Origin: Burkholderiales bacterium
GTDB taxonomy: Bacteria > Pseudomonadota > Gammaproteobacteria > Burkholderiales > Burkholderiaceae_C
Length of the DNA stretch: 64,000 bases
Assembly (NCBI GenBank): GCA_016213205.1
Contig: JACRAZ010000027.1
Span: forward strand, 1 to 64,000
Reading direction: 5' to 3'
Positions 1 through 9,675 of this stretch are shown in pieces. A program made the position numbers and the translations under genes. Every line of letters starts with the position of its first letter. The first letter of the stretch is position 1. Below the pieces are notes generated by a model, which worked only from the letters and a program-made list of their open reading frames with translations, did no database searches and was not told the DNA's origin.

Positions 1-17
1 CGGGCGGCTTCACGGCC

Positions 18-124
18 ATCGCGGACACCTGAGATACGATGAACCCGGTCACTCGCATGCCCTGCGCACCGTCCGCCATCACCGTGAAACGGTGTCCGCG
101 ATCAGCGTGAAACGGGTGTCCGTG
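18..124. repeat. Short direct and inverted repeats, possible insertion-sequence end
   Basis: Two near-identical units of about 23 bp lie in tandem at 78-100 and 101-124. Each runs ATCA(C/G)CGTGAAACG followed by a GTGTCCG(C/T)G tail, and a third partial unit begins at 125. The 12-mer ATCGCGGACACC at 18-29 is the exact reverse complement of 91-102. Stacked terminal repeats of this kind are typical of IS21-family ends, but no transposase gene or second end lies in the window. The identification as an IS end is inference; the repeats themselves are plainly visible. Nothing else recognisable lies in 1-256 apart from the ribosome-binding site of the gene that follows. Confidence 0.4.
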
Positions 125-256
125 ATCGCTGAAATGCGCAGACATTGCGGTGTCAGCAACTCGCATCGAGTGTCATGAGCGCCATCGCCCATCCAGTGCT
201 GGCCGGCGCCGACATCGGCCTGGTCTGAACCCATCCCCCGAAGAAGGAACAACCCC

Positions 257-2003
257 ATGAGCTTCATCAAGAACCTGAAGATCGGCGCCCGGCTCGGCCT
301 CGGTTTCGCGCTGGTCATCGCCGCCGGCCTGGCCGTGGCGATCTACGGCCGCTTCGCGCTGCAAGGCGTGGGCGACAACCTGCGCGTGATCACCGACGAC
401 CGCATGGTCAAGATCGACCAGGCGCGCGACATCAAGGACAACTCCAACGTGATCGCGCGCTCGGTGCGCAACATCGCGCTGCTGACCGACGTGCCGGCGA
501 AGGAAGCGGAGAAGAAGCGCATCGACGAGGCGCGCGCCGCCAACGTTGAGATCGTCAAGCAGCTCGACGAAACGCTGAAGACCGAGAAGGGCCGCGAGCT
601 GCTCAAGCAGCTCGCCGCGGCGCGCGTTGCCTACGCCGCCGCCGCCGGCAAGGCGATCGTGCTCGGCCTGGCCAACAAGAACGACGAGGCGCGCGACGTG
701 CTGATGAAGGAAGTGCACGTCACCCGGGCCGCCTTCTTCAAGGCGATTGACGATCTCGTCGACAGCCAGGTCGCCCAGACGCAGGCGTTCAAGAAGGAAG
801 CGAACGACTCGGTGGCCACCGCCAGCATGCTGATGCTGCTGCTGGCTGGCCTGTCGGCTGCCGCCGGCGGCCTGATCGCCTGGGCCGTGGCGCGCTCGAT
901 CACCCGCCCGGTGCAGAGCAGGCCGTCGAAGCGGCCAGCCGCATCGCCGAAGGCGACATGACGCGCGAGATCGAGGTCCACTCGAAGGACGAAACCGGCC
1001 AGTTGCTGGCCGCGATGCGCGACATGCAGGCCAGCCTCGTCAAGGTCGTGGGCCAGGTGCGCGGCAACGCCGAGAGCGTGGCCACCGCCAGCGCGCAGAT
1101 CGCGCAGGGCAACCAGGACTTGAGCCAGCGCACCGAAGAACAAGCCAGCGCGCTCGAAGAGACCGCCGCGACGATGAACCAGCTCGGCTCCACCGTGAAG
1201 AACAACGCCGACAACGCACGCCAGGCCAATCAGCTCGCCCGCTCGGCCAGCGAAGTGGCGCAGCAAGGCGGCGCGGTGGTGGGCGAGGTCGTCGAGACCA
1301 TGAAGGGCATCAACGACAGCAGCAAGAAGATCGCCGAGATCATCGGCACCATCGACGGCATCGCGTTCCAGACCAACATCCTGGCCTTGAACGCCGCGGT
1401 GGAAGCCGCGCGGGCCGGCGAGCAGGGCCGCGGCTTTGCAGTCGTGGCCGGCGAGGTGCGCTCTCTGGCTCAACGTTCCGCCGAAGCCGCCAAGGAGATC
1501 AAGAGCCTGATCGGCGCCTCGGTGGAGCGCGTCGAACAAGGCAGTGCGCTGGTGGACAAGGCCGGCGAGACGATGAGCGAAGTCGTTGCTTCGATCAAGC
1601 GCGTGACCGACATCGTGGGCGAGATCACCAGCGCCTCCAGCGAGCAGGCCACCGGCGTGAATCAGGTCGGCGAGGCGATCACGCAGATGGACCAGGTGAC
1701 GCAGCAGAACGCGGCGCTGGTGGAAGAGAGCGCCGCCGCGGCCGAGAGCCTCAGGGGCCAGGCACAGCAGCTTGTCTCCGCCGTGGCGGTGTTCAAGATC
1801 GCCGCGGGCCTGGCGCATGGGGCTGCCACCGCGACGAGCTACAGCGGCGCCGAGCGCCGCGGCCCGGATCGGGCCAAGAACGTCTCCTGGCCGAAGTTTG
1901 GTGCCAAGCCCGCAGCGGCCAAGGTGTACAAGAGGCCGCGGCCGAACCCCCGGGCACGCCCCCGGCCAAGACCGGCACCGATGGCGAATGGGCCAGCTTC
2001 TGA
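257..2003 (+). pseudogene. Methyl-accepting chemotaxis protein, interrupted by two frameshifts
   Basis: This is a Tar-like chemoreceptor. It has a short cytoplasmic N-terminus, a first membrane segment (residues about 10-30), a four-helix-bundle-like periplasmic domain, a second membrane segment near residue 195, a HAMP linker and a signalling domain with the conserved hairpin ([20 protein letters not shown]). The start ATG has an AAGGA box 6-8 bases upstream. The frame breaks at about 914-919, just after the HAMP proline (SITRPV), and the HAMP and signalling domains continue in another frame to a stop at 2049. A second break at about 1924-1929 restores a C-terminus ending in EWASF with a stop at 2001-2003. 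That end resembles the CheR-binding pentapeptide of long receptors. Each shift equals one missing base. It could be a decayed gene or two sequencing errors; the family is certain. Confidence 0.85.
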
Positions 2004-2100
2004 TCGGATCGATGCTGAACGACTGATCGATCTGACCTTGCCTCGGTAGTGAACAGCGTCTGCGCAGCATCGCTGACCTCGAAGGCAGCGCCGCGCAAGG

Positions 2101-2136
2101 ACGGGCGCCCGCCGCACGCGGATGCGGCGCGCCCGT
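2101..2136. terminator. Bidirectional terminator-like hairpin
   Basis: The arms 2101-2116 and 2123-2136 are complementary over 14 bp, with a two-base bulge in the left arm and a six-base loop. The hairpin lies between the convergent ends of the chemoreceptor gene and the binding-protein gene. There is no strong U-tract, so termination is inferred from position and stem strength. Confidence 0.6.
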
Positions 2137-2143
2137 TCCCCCG

Positions 2144-3304
2144 TCAGGGCTTGACGTAATCGGCCACCACCTTCCAGCGCCCGTCGACGATCTGCGACAG
2201 GCGCGACGCTTCGCTGCCCAGCCGCTTGGTCGGTGAGTAGGTCATGGGCGGCGCGCCGAAGACGTCGGCCGGGAAGCTCATCGTGTCCATAGCCTTGATG
2301 AAGGTATCGGTCGTCAGGTTCTTTCCAGCCTTGGCCGCGGCCTGGGCGAAGTAGTCGACGATCTGGTAGCCGATCACCGAGAACAGCGCCGGGTCGTCGC
2401 CGAACTTGGTCTTGTACTTGGTGGCCCAGAAGCGCACCGGCTGCGATGCGTCGTCAAGGTAGGGCACCTGCACCGTCATGGTGGCGTACAGGCCGTCCAT
2501 CGCCTTGCCGCCGAGCTTGTGGATGAGCTCGGTGTAGCCGGCCTGCGAGGTGAAGAAGATCGGGTTGAAGCCGATCTTGCGCGCCTCGGCGATGCCGCCG
2601 ATGGTCTCGCGGATCACCGTGCCCAGCACCACCAGATCGCAGTTCGCGCCCTTCAGGCGCGCCATCTGCGACGAGAAGTCGGTAGCGCCCCGCTTGAAGC
2701 TGGTCTTCTCGGCCATCTCGACATTGATCGTCTTCAGGCCGGCCTCGGCGCCGCGCAGCACCTCGAGCCCGTACTCGTCGTCCTGGTACATGGCGCACAC
2801 CTTCCGTGCGTTCTTCTCCTTGGCCAGCTTGGGCAGCCAGGCGCGCGCCGCCTCGTAGTAGGCTGCGACGTAGGCGTACTTCAGCCGGTTCAGCGGCTCG
2901 TACATCTCGCGCGCCGCGGTCAGCGGGAAGAAGTTGACGATGTTCTTCTCGAACTGGACCGGCATCGCAGCGTTGTTCTGCGCCGTGCCGATGTGCGCAG
3001 CGACGATGAACACCTTGTCCTGGTTCACGAGCTTCTGTGCGGCGAGCACGGCACGCTTGGGGTCGTAGCCGTCGTCCTCGACCACCAGCTTGAGCTTGCG
3101 GCCGTGGATGCCACCCTGCTCGTTGATCTCGTCGACGCGCAACTGCATGCCCTGTCGGGTCTGCTTGCCGTAGCCCGAGAGCGGGCCCGACTGGTCGAGG
3201 ATGGAGCCGATCAGGATCTCGGTCGCGCTCACGCCCTGCTGGGCATGCGCCGCGCCGACGGCAACGGTGAGGGCCGCGGCGAGTACGGCGAGGAACGGTT
3301 TCAT
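2144..3304 (-). CDS. Liv-type ABC transporter periplasmic binding protein
   Basis: A 386-residue type I periplasmic binding protein of the Leu/Ile/Val-binding family. It begins with a clear signal peptide, cleaved after AHA near residue 21, and the mature N-terminus carries ILIGSILDQSGPLSG, where family members contact ligand. The ATG at 3304 is chosen over an upstream in-frame start because it is preceded by a good AAGGAGA box and starts exactly at the signal peptide. It is the last gene of the operon that encodes the permeases and ATPases, 25 bases after an acyl-CoA ligase. That placement suggests the ligand is an organic acid that is activated with CoA after import, rather than an amino acid. 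Ligand identity is inference. Confidence 0.85.
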   Translation of the reverse strand: MKPFLAVLAAALTVAVGAAHAQQGVSATEILIGSILDQSGPLSGYGKQTRQGMQLRVDEINEQGGIHGRKLKLVVEDDGYDPKRAVLAAQKLVNQDKVFIVAAHIGTAQNNAAMPVQFEKNIVNFFPLTAAREMYEPLNRLKYAYVAAYYEAARAWLPKLAKEKNARKVCAMYQDDEYGLEVLRGAEAGLKTINVEMAEKTSFKRGATDFSSQMARLKGANCDLVVLGTVIRETIGGIAEARKIGFNPIFFTSQAGYTELIHKLGGKAMDGLYATMTVQVPYLDDASQPVRFWATKYKTKFGDDPALFSVIGYQIVDYFAQAAAKAGKNLTTDTFIKAMDTMSFPADVFGAPPMTYSPTKRLGSEASRLSQIVDGRWKVVADYVKP

Positions 3305-3329
3305 CTTGGGTCTCCTTGTGGTGGATGGG

Positions 3330-5222
3330 TCAGCGGTACATCGCCTCGATGGCATCTGCGTACTTTTTCTCGACCAGCTTGCGCTTGAGCTTCATCGTCG
3401 GCGTGAGTTCCTCGTCCTCGGCGGTCAGCTGGTTCTGCAGCAGGTAGAACTTCTTCACCTGCTCGACGCGCGCGAACTTCTTGTTCACCCGGTCGAACTC
3501 GCCCTGGATGAGCGCGTGCACCTCGCGCGACCGGGTCAGGCTGGCGTAGTTGCCGAACGGGATGTCGTGGTCCTGGGCGAACTTCTCCACGTTCTCTTGG
3601 TCGATCATGACCAGCGCCACCAGGTAGGCGCGGCGGTCGCCGATGACGACCGCGTCGGTGATGTAGGGCGAGAACTTCAGTTCGTTCTCGAACTCGCTGG
3701 GCGTGATGTTCTTGCCCCCGGCCGTGATGATGATGTCCTTCATCCGGTCGGTGATGTAGAAGTAGCCGTCGTCGTCGACACGGCCGACGTCGCCGGTGTG
3801 CAGCCAGCCCTCGACGTCGATGGTCTCGGCGGTCTTCTCCGGCAGGTTCAGGTAGCCGAGGATGACGTTGTCGCCGCGCAGCAGGATCTCGTGCGTGCCC
3901 TCGGCGATGCGCATCTGCAAGCCCGGCACCGGGCGCCCGATGCTGCCGGGGCGCATGCCGCGGCGCGGCGTCATCGAGCCCGCGCCGGTGGTCTCGGTCA
4001 TGCCCCAGCCCTCGCGCAGCGGAATGCCGAGCGCCAGGTACCAGCGGATCAGTTCCGGCGAGATCGGCGCCGCGCCGGTCATGCCGACCTCGACACGCTC
4101 CATGCCGATCATGCGCTTGACGTTGTCGATCACCAGCCAGCGCGCCAGCCGGTAGCGCAGCCGCAGCCATGCGGACGGCTCGCGCCCTTCTAGCGTGCAG
4201 GTGGCGAGTTCGCTGCCGATGCGGAACGCCAGCCCATAGGCCAGTCGCTGCAGGCGATCGGCTTCGCCGAGCGCGATCGCCACCTGCGAGTACACCTTCT
4301 CCCACACGCGAGGGACCGCGAAGAACATGTGCGGCTGCACCTCGCGCAGGTTCTCGAACACCGTCTCCGGGTTCTCGACGTAGTTGACGATCGAGCCGCG
4401 CTCCATCGGGATGAACGCGCCGATCATGCGCTCGGCGATGTGGCACAGCGGCAGGAAGGCGACACGCTCGCCGCCGCGGGCAACCCCTTCGAACAGGGCG
4501 GCGTTCAGCGTCGACAGCACGGCGATGATGTTGCGCTGGCTGATCATGGCGCCCTTGGGCTTGCCGGTGGTGCCCGAGGTGTAGACCAGCACGGCCACCT
4601 CGTTGGGGTCGCGTGCGGCGCCGCGCTCGGCGACCACGCGCGGGTGCGCGCGCAGGTGCTCGCGGCCGATCTCGCGCAACTGATCCAGGCTGAGCACGCG
4701 CGGGTCGTCGAATCCCTGAAGGCCCTCCATGTCGTAGACGATCACGCGCCGCATGGCGGGCAGGCGGTCCGCCACCTCGAGGTACTTGTCGAGCTGCTCG
4801 TCGTCCTCGACGAACAGGTAGACGCTGCGCGAGTCGCTGCACAGGTACTCCACCTGGGGCGCCGCGTCGGTCGGGTAGATGCCGCTGCACACGCCGCCGG
4901 CCGACTGCACCGCCAAATCGGTCCAGACCCATTCGCGGCAGGTGTTGGACAGCACCGATACCACTTCGCCGGGCTCGAAACCCAGGCTCACGAGGCCGGC
5001 GCCGATCTCGTCGACGATGCGCGCCACCTCGTTCCAGCTGTAGGCGCGCCAGATACCCAGTTCCTTCTGGCGCATCATCGTCGCCTCGCCCAGTTCCACC
5101 ACCCGCATGCGGAACAGCTCAGGGATCGAGCGATAGGGCAGCACATCGGCCTTCCAGCCGGCCTCGTCGCCCGAGACGATGCGGTGCGGGTCCTTCGTTG
5201 CGGTCGTCGGGTTCATCGCCAT
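3330..5222 (-). CDS. AMP-forming long-chain-type acyl-CoA ligase (FadD15-like)
   Basis: A 630-residue ANL-superfamily enzyme that makes acyl-CoA from a carboxylic acid, ATP and CoA. Visible motifs are the P-loop YTSGTTGKPKG (214-224), GWGMTE (405-410), the TGD adenylate motif (476-478), the hinge TDRMKD (491-496) and GGKN (502-505). Length and motifs fit the long-chain/FadD15-like subgroup, but the substrate cannot be read from sequence. It sits between livF and the binding-protein gene. A second ATG at 5216 would overlap the livF stop as ATGA and is an equally good start; the purine-rich GGAAGAAGAAGAAGA just upstream could serve either. Location inside a transporter operon suggests it activates the imported substrate. 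Confidence 0.85.
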   Translation of the reverse strand: MAMNPTTATKDPHRIVSGDEAGWKADVLPYRSIPELFRMRVVELGEATMMRQKELGIWRAYSWNEVARIVDEIGAGLVSLGFEPGEVVSVLSNTCREWVWTDLAVQSAGGVCSGIYPTDAAPQVEYLCSDSRSVYLFVEDDEQLDKYLEVADRLPAMRRVIVYDMEGLQGFDDPRVLSLDQLREIGREHLRAHPRVVAERGAARDPNEVAVLVYTSGTTGKPKGAMISQRNIIAVLSTLNAALFEGVARGGERVAFLPLCHIAERMIGAFIPMERGSIVNYVENPETVFENLREVQPHMFFAVPRVWEKVYSQVAIALGEADRLQRLAYGLAFRIGSELATCTLEGREPSAWLRLRYRLARWLVIDNVKRMIGMERVEVGMTGAAPISPELIRWYLALGIPLREGWGMTETTGAGSMTPRRGMRPGSIGRPVPGLQMRIAEGTHEILLRGDNVILGYLNLPEKTAETIDVEGWLHTGDVGRVDDDGYFYITDRMKDIIITAGGKNITPSEFENELKFSPYITDAVVIGDRRAYLVALVMIDQENVEKFAQDHDIPFGNYASLTRSREVHALIQGEFDRVNKKFARVEQVKKFYLLQNQLTAEDEELTPTMKLKRKLVEKKYADAIEAMYR

Positions 5223-6004
5223 GTCTTCTTCTTCTTCCAGCGGCGCTCGCCGCGCACGCCGGACTCCTTCTTGCCGAGATAGAACTCCTTGATGTCGTCC
5301 TTCTCGCGCAGGGCGGCGCAGCTGTCGTCCATGACGATGCGGCCGGTCTCCAGCACGTAGCCATGGTCGGCGGCGTTGAGCGCCATGTTAGCGTTCTGCT
5401 CGACCAGCAGGATGGTGGTGCCGCGCTCGCGGTTGATGCGCACGATGATCTCGAAGATCTCCCGGGTCAGGCGCGGCGACAGGCCGAGGCTCGGCTCGTC
5501 GAGCAGCACCACCTCGGGCGCGGCCATCAGCGCGCGCGCGATCGCCAGCATCTGCTGCTGCCCGCCCGACAGCAGGCCGGCGTCCTGATGCGCGCGTTCG
5601 CGCAGGATGGGGAAGTAGCTGAACGAGGCTTCCATGTCGCGCGCCACGGCATCGCGGTCGCTGCGCGTGTAGGCGCCCATGAGCAGGTTGTCGCGCACCG
5701 ACAGCAGCGGGAACACCTCACGCCCCTCCGGCACGTGGCTCAATCCCTTGCGCACGATCACCGACGGATCCAGCGAGGTGATGTTCTCGCCCCGGTAGAT
5801 GATGCTGCCGCGGCTCGGGTCGATGATGCCCGAGATGGTCTTGAGGATCGTGCTCTTGCCGGCGCCGTTGCTGCCCAACACGGTGACGATCTCGCCACGC
5901 CGTACCTTCAGGCTGACGCCGCGGATCGCCTTGATCGGGCCGTAGGCGCTCTCCACGTTGGCCAGCGCGAGCACGATGTCCTGGTCGCGTGCGGCGCTGC
6001 TCAT
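5213..6004 (-). CDS. livF: Liv-type ABC transporter ATPase LivF
   Basis: A 263-residue ATP-binding subunit of a branched-chain amino acid/carboxylate-type transporter. Walker A is GSNGAGKST (44-52), the signature LSGGQ is at 145-149, and Walker B VVLLDE is at 165-170. The start at 6004 overlaps the livG stop as ATGA, indicating translational coupling. The C-terminus runs into an unusual basic tail (RRWKKKKTWR), which arises because the last codons also form the purine-rich ribosome-binding region of the next gene. It acts on the cytoplasmic face with LivG, driving the LivHM channel. Confidence 0.93.
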   Translation of the reverse strand: MSSAARDQDIVLALANVESAYGPIKAIRGVSLKVRRGEIVTVLGSNGAGKSTILKTISGIIDPSRGSIIYRGENITSLDPSVIVRKGLSHVPEGREVFPLLSVRDNLLMGAYTRSDRDAVARDMEASFSYFPILRERAHQDAGLLSGGQQQMLAIARALMAAPEVVLLDEPSLGLSPRLTREIFEIIVRINRERGTTILLVEQNANMALNAADHGYVLETGRIVMDDSCAALREKDDIKEFYLGKKESGVRGERRWKKKKTWR

Positions 6005-6828
6005 GTCGGCCTCCGCAGCGCGCTCAGATCGTCGGTGCTGCCCAGGTAGGCCTCGATCACGCCGGGGTGTGCCTGCACCTGCTCCGGGGTGCCGAGCGCC
6101 AGCACCTCGCCCTGGTTCATCGCCAGCACGCGGTCGGACACCTTGCTCACCAGGCTCATGTCGTGCTCGACCATCAGCACGGTGATGCCGAGATCGCGCT
6201 GGATGTCCTGGATCCACCAGGCCATGTCGTCGGTCTCCTCCACATTGAGGCCCGACGACGGCTCGTCGAGCAGAAGCAGCTTGGGCTGGGTGCACAGCGC
6301 ACGCGCCAGCTCGACCACCTTACGCACGCCGTACGGCAGCCCGGCGACCAGCGTGTCGCGGTAGTGCTGCAGGTCGAGGAAGTCGATCACCTCCTCGGCC
6401 TTGCGCCGGGCAACCACCTCGGCGCGCCGCACGCCGCCGGTGAACAGCAGGTCCTGCCAGACGTTGGTGCTGCGGTGCGTGTGCGTGCCGATCAGCAGGT
6501 TCTGCAGCACGCTGGCAAACTCGAACAGCTCGATGTTCTGGAACGTGCGCGCGATGCCGAGCTCGGCCACCGCATGCGGCGGACGAGCTACCAGATCCAC
6601 ACCATCGAAGCGGATGCTGCCGGCGCTGGGCTGGTAGATGCGGCTGATCAGGTTGAAGACCGTGGTCTTGCCGGCGCCGTTCGGACCGATGATGGTAAAC
6701 ACCTCGCCGCGGCGCACGTCGAAATCCACCCTGTTCACCGCGACGAGGCCGCCGAAGCGCACGGTCAGGCCGCGCGCACCGAGCAGCACGTCGTCGGTCG
6801 GTGCAGGAGATTGGGCAGTGGCGGGCAT
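6001..6828 (-). CDS. livG: Liv-type ABC transporter ATPase LivG
   Basis: A 275-residue ATPase. Walker A is GPNGAGKTT (48-56), and the Walker B segment is [13 protein letters not shown]. The signature region reads [15 protein letters not shown], as is usual for LivG, in place of a strict LSGGQ. The ATG at 6828 overlaps the livM stop by one base (TGATG). An in-frame GTG one codon upstream is less likely. It pairs with LivF to energise uptake through LivH and LivM. Confidence 0.93.
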   Translation of the reverse strand: MPATAQSPAPTDDVLLGARGLTVRFGGLVAVNRVDFDVRRGEVFTIIGPNGAGKTTVFNLISRIYQPSAGSIRFDGVDLVARPPHAVAELGIARTFQNIELFEFASVLQNLLIGTHTHRSTNVWQDLLFTGGVRRAEVVARRKAEEVIDFLDLQHYRDTLVAGLPYGVRKVVELARALCTQPKLLLLDEPSSGLNVEETDDMAWWIQDIQRDLGITVLMVEHDMSLVSKVSDRVLAMNQGEVLALGTPEQVQAHPGVIEAYLGSTDDLSALRRPT

Positions 6829-7904
6829 CACTTGAGCCGCTCCGATTTCTGGAAGGCCTTCTGGCGCTTGAACATGCCGGCCCGGTAGAACGGAAACACC
6901 TGCAGGTAGGTGCGGACCTTAAGCCAGCGGCCGTACAGGCCGTGCGGCTCGAACATCACGAAGGCCACCAGCACGACGCCGTAGACCATCGCCTGCAGCC
7001 CGGGCGACTGCCCGACCGACACGGGCAGATAGTCCTTGCCCACCGCGATGAGCTGCGGCATCGCGATGAGGAAGATGGCACCGAGGAACACGCCATGCAA
7101 CGAGCCCAGGCCTCCGACCACGATCATCAGCAGCAGATCGATCGACTGTACGATGCCAAACTGGTCAGGCGAGAGGAACTTGATCTTGTGCGCATACAAC
7201 GCGCCGCCGACGCCGGCCAGCGCCGCCGACAGCGCGAACGACATCGACTTGTAGCGCGCGAGGTGGATGCCCATACTCTGCGCGGACACCTCCGAGTCGC
7301 GGATCGCGACGAACGCCCTGCCGGTCGGCGAGCGCAGCAGGTTGAGCATGCCGAGCGCGCATGCCACCATCACCACGAGGCACAAGAAGTAGAACTCGGT
7401 GCTGCCGTCGAGCGCCCAGCCGAACAGCACGGGCGACTTCACGTGCATGCCCGCGTTGCCGCCTGTCACTGATTCCCATCGCGCCAGGCCTTCCTCGACG
7501 ATGAAGCCGAAGGCCAGCGTTGCGATGCCCAGGTAGATGCCTTTCACGCGCAGCGCCGGCACGCCGATGACGATGCCGACCGCGGCCGACAGCGCGGCCG
7601 CACAGGCCAGCGCCAGCAGGAACGGCCAGCCGGCCGCCACTAGCACCGCCTGCGTGTAGGCGCCCACGCCGAAGAACGCGGCATGCCCGATCGAGATCTG
7701 CCCGGTGAAGCCGGCCAGCAGCATCAGCCCGAGGCCGACGATCGAGTAGATGAAAACAAACACCAGCTGCGCGAGGATGTAGTCGCTCAGCAGCCAGGGC
7801 GCGACCAGCAGGAACAGGCCCAGCAGCGCGTACCAGAACGCCTGCCCCGCGTGCTTGACGACGCGGATGTCCTGTCCGTACTCGGTTTTGAAGATGTAGC
7901 GCAT
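6828..7904 (-). CDS. livM: Liv-type ABC transporter permease LivM
   Basis: A 358-residue integral membrane protein with about ten hydrophobic segments. It contains the family motif [19 protein letters not shown] and the later loop SIGRAF-like stretch ([21 protein letters not shown]) that contacts the ATPases. The ATG at 7904 follows the livH stop by six bases. The long N-terminal lead before the first membrane helix, about 25 residues, is typical for LivM. It forms the translocation channel with LivH. Confidence 0.93.
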   Translation of the reverse strand: MRYIFKTEYGQDIRVVKHAGQAFWYALLGLFLLVAPWLLSDYILAQLVFVFIYSIVGLGLMLLAGFTGQISIGHAAFFGVGAYTQAVLVAAGWPFLLALACAAALSAAVGIVIGVPALRVKGIYLGIATLAFGFIVEEGLARWESVTGGNAGMHVKSPVLFGWALDGSTEFYFLCLVVMVACALGMLNLLRSPTGRAFVAIRDSEVSAQSMGIHLARYKSMSFALSAALAGVGGALYAHKIKFLSPDQFGIVQSIDLLLMIVVGGLGSLHGVFLGAIFLIAMPQLIAVGKDYLPVSVGQSPGLQAMVYGVVLVAFVMFEPHGLYGRWLKVRTYLQVFPFYRAGMFKRQKAFQKSERLK

Positions 7905-7910
7905 GGCAGG

Positions 7911-8786
7911 TCAGACTTTCTTGCGCAGCTTCTCGCCGAACAGCCCGTTCGGCCGCACCATCAGCATCAGCAGCACGACGATGTACGGCGCGATGTCCTT
8001 GAAGCCCTCGGGCAGGTAGTAGCCGGACAGGCTTTCGACGACCCCGATCACCAGCCCGCCGACGATGGCGCCTGGCAGGCTTCCGAAACCGCCGACCACG
8101 GCAGCTGGAAAGGCTTTCAGTCCGAGATAGCCCATGTTGACGTGGACGAAGGTGATGGGCGCCAGCAGCAGCCCGGCCACCGCAGCGACGGCGGCGGCCA
8201 GACCCCAGACGAGCCCGTTGAGCCGCCGCACCGGAATGCCCATGTAGTAGGCGGCGATCTGGTTCTGCGAGGAGGCCTGCATCGCGATGCCGACCTTGGT
8301 GTACCGGAACAGGCCGAAGAGAAGCACGCACAGCACGGCCGTCGCAACGATCACGGCCAGGTGCTCGTAGGCCAGCACCAGCTCGCCGAAGTGAAGCGTC
8401 CGGCCCTTGTACGGCACGGGCAGCGTGCTGGTTTCGGTGCCGACGACCGGCAGCATCGTGATCAGCCCGCGCACGATGTAGCCAATGCCGATGGTCAGCA
8501 TCACGATCGAGAACGCGGGCTGGCCGAGCACCGGCCGGATGACCAGGCGTTCGGCCAGCATGCCGAACAGCGCGACCGCCGCGACGGCGCTGGGCACGGC
8601 CAGCCAGTACGGGAAGCCGAGCATCGTCATGAGCACGAGCCCGGCAAAGGCACCCAGCATCATGAGATCGCCCTGGGCGAAGGTGATGGTCTCGGTCGCC
8701 TTGTAGATGAGCACGAAGCCCAGTGCGATCAATCCGTAGATGCAGCCCTGCGCGGAACCGCTGATGACGAGTTGGAGAAACTGCAC
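7911..8786 (-). CDS. livH: Liv-type ABC transporter permease LivH
   Basis: A 291-residue inner-membrane permease with about eight hydrophobic segments. It opens with the classic LivH N-terminus (SGSAQGCIYGLIALGFVLIYKA) in which TITFAQGDLMMLGAF follows. The start codon is GTG at 8786, with only a weak ribosome-binding site upstream. It is the first transporter gene after the MenB-like gene, separated by 73 bases that contain a small hairpin (8814-8832). Confidence 0.92.
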   Translation of the reverse strand: MQFLQLVISGSAQGCIYGLIALGFVLIYKATETITFAQGDLMMLGAFAGLVLMTMLGFPYWLAVPSAVAAVALFGMLAERLVIRPVLGQPAFSIVMLTIGIGYIVRGLITMLPVVGTETSTLPVPYKGRTLHFGELVLAYEHLAVIVATAVLCVLLFGLFRYTKVGIAMQASSQNQIAAYYMGIPVRRLNGLVWGLAAAVAAVAGLLLAPITFVHVNMGYLGLKAFPAAVVGGFGSLPGAIVGGLVIGVVESLSGYYLPEGFKDIAPYIVVLLMLMVRPNGLFGEKLRKKV

Positions 8787-8813
8787 GTAAGGATGGGCCT
8801 GGTTGAGATGGAA

Positions 8814-8832
8814 ACGTGCGCGATGCGCACGT
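8814..8832. terminator. Small intra-operon hairpin
   Basis: Perfect 8-bp inverted repeat, ACGTGCGC and GCGCACGT, with a 3-base loop, in the 73-base gap between the MenB-like gene and livH. On the minus strand it is followed by TTCCATCT. It could be a weak terminator or an mRNA-processing or stability element that sets different levels of the two transcript halves. Confidence 0.4.
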
Positions 8833-8859
8833 GCATCGCTTGGAGGGACAAACCGATCC

Positions 8860-9642
8860 TCAGCGGAACCGAGAGAAATCCGGCTTGCGTTTCTCGAGGA
8901 AGGCGCTGGCGCCTTCCATCTGCTCGCCGGTCTGGAAGTAGTTGGGCGCCACTTCCTTGATCAACTCGTTCATGTCACGGCCCATGATGGGCTGCATGTG
9001 GTGGTAGAACGAGCGCTTGACGATGCGCAGACAGGTCGGACTCAACGAGAGCAATTCGTCGGCGTACTTGCGGACTTCCTCGTCGAGCTTCTCCTTGGGC
9101 ACCACCGAGTTGGCCAGGCCCCATTCGAGCGCCTGCTGCGCGGTGTAGCGGCGGCACAGCATCCACAGTTCTCGCGCACGCTTGTGGCCTAGCACGTTGG
9201 CTGCATGCGAGACGATGTAGCCGCCCGCCGGCGAACCCACCCGCGGGCCGTTCTGGCCGAAGATGGAGTGATCCGCCGCGATGGTGAAGTCGCAGAAATA
9301 GGCGATGTGGTGGCCCGCGCCGATGGCATAGCCGCTGACGCGCGCGATCACCGGCTTGGGGCACTCGACGATCAGGCGGTTGAACTTGAAGTCCAGATCC
9401 TGCAGACCGCTCTTGCCGCCGCTGCCCTTCTCCCAGTTGACGTCGCCGCCGACACAGAACGCGCGATCACCAGTGCCCGCAAGCACGATGACGCCTACCT
9501 TGGGATCTGCCGCGGCCGCGGCGAGCAGGCGCTCCATCTCGACGATGTTGTCACCGGTGAAGGCGTTGAGTTGCTTGGGCCGGTTGATGGTGAGGGTGGC
9601 GACGTAGTCCTTGACCTCGAGATAGACCTCTTTGTCCGACAT
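8860..9642 (-). CDS. Crotonase-family enzyme, MenB/BadI-like
   Basis: A 260-residue crotonase. The pattern FCVGGD, then FGQNGPRVGS, then GHKRARELWMLCRRY, and the C-terminus FLEKRKPDFSRF match the MenB (dihydroxynaphthoyl-CoA synthase) and BadI (2-ketocyclohexanecarboxyl-CoA hydrolase) branch rather than ordinary enoyl-CoA hydratases. BadI opens alicyclic rings in anaerobic-type cyclohexanecarboxylate catabolism; MenB closes a ring in menaquinone synthesis. No other men gene is nearby, and the neighbours are transport and CoA-ligation genes, so a catabolic ring-opening or C-C hydrolase role is the better inference. The MenB insert around GGD differs (VNWEKG), so the true substrate is open. Confidence 0.7.
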   Translation of the reverse strand: MSDKEVYLEVKDYVATLTINRPKQLNAFTGDNIVEMERLLAAAAADPKVGVIVLAGTGDRAFCVGGDVNWEKGSGGKSGLQDLDFKFNRLIVECPKPVIARVSGYAIGAGHHIAYFCDFTIAADHSIFGQNGPRVGSPAGGYIVSHAANVLGHKRARELWMLCRRYTAQQALEWGLANSVVPKEKLDEEVRKYADELLSLSPTCLRIVKRSFYHHMQPIMGRDMNELIKEVAPNYFQTGEQMEGASAFLEKRKPDFSRFR

Positions 9643-9675
9643 GTTCGTGAATCTCCTGTTGAGTTGAAGGAAGGC

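Noticed and set aside
8860..9642. Menaquinone biosynthesis gene menB
   Set aside because: No other men genes nearby and a catabolic transport context; similarity to BadI is as good as to MenB.
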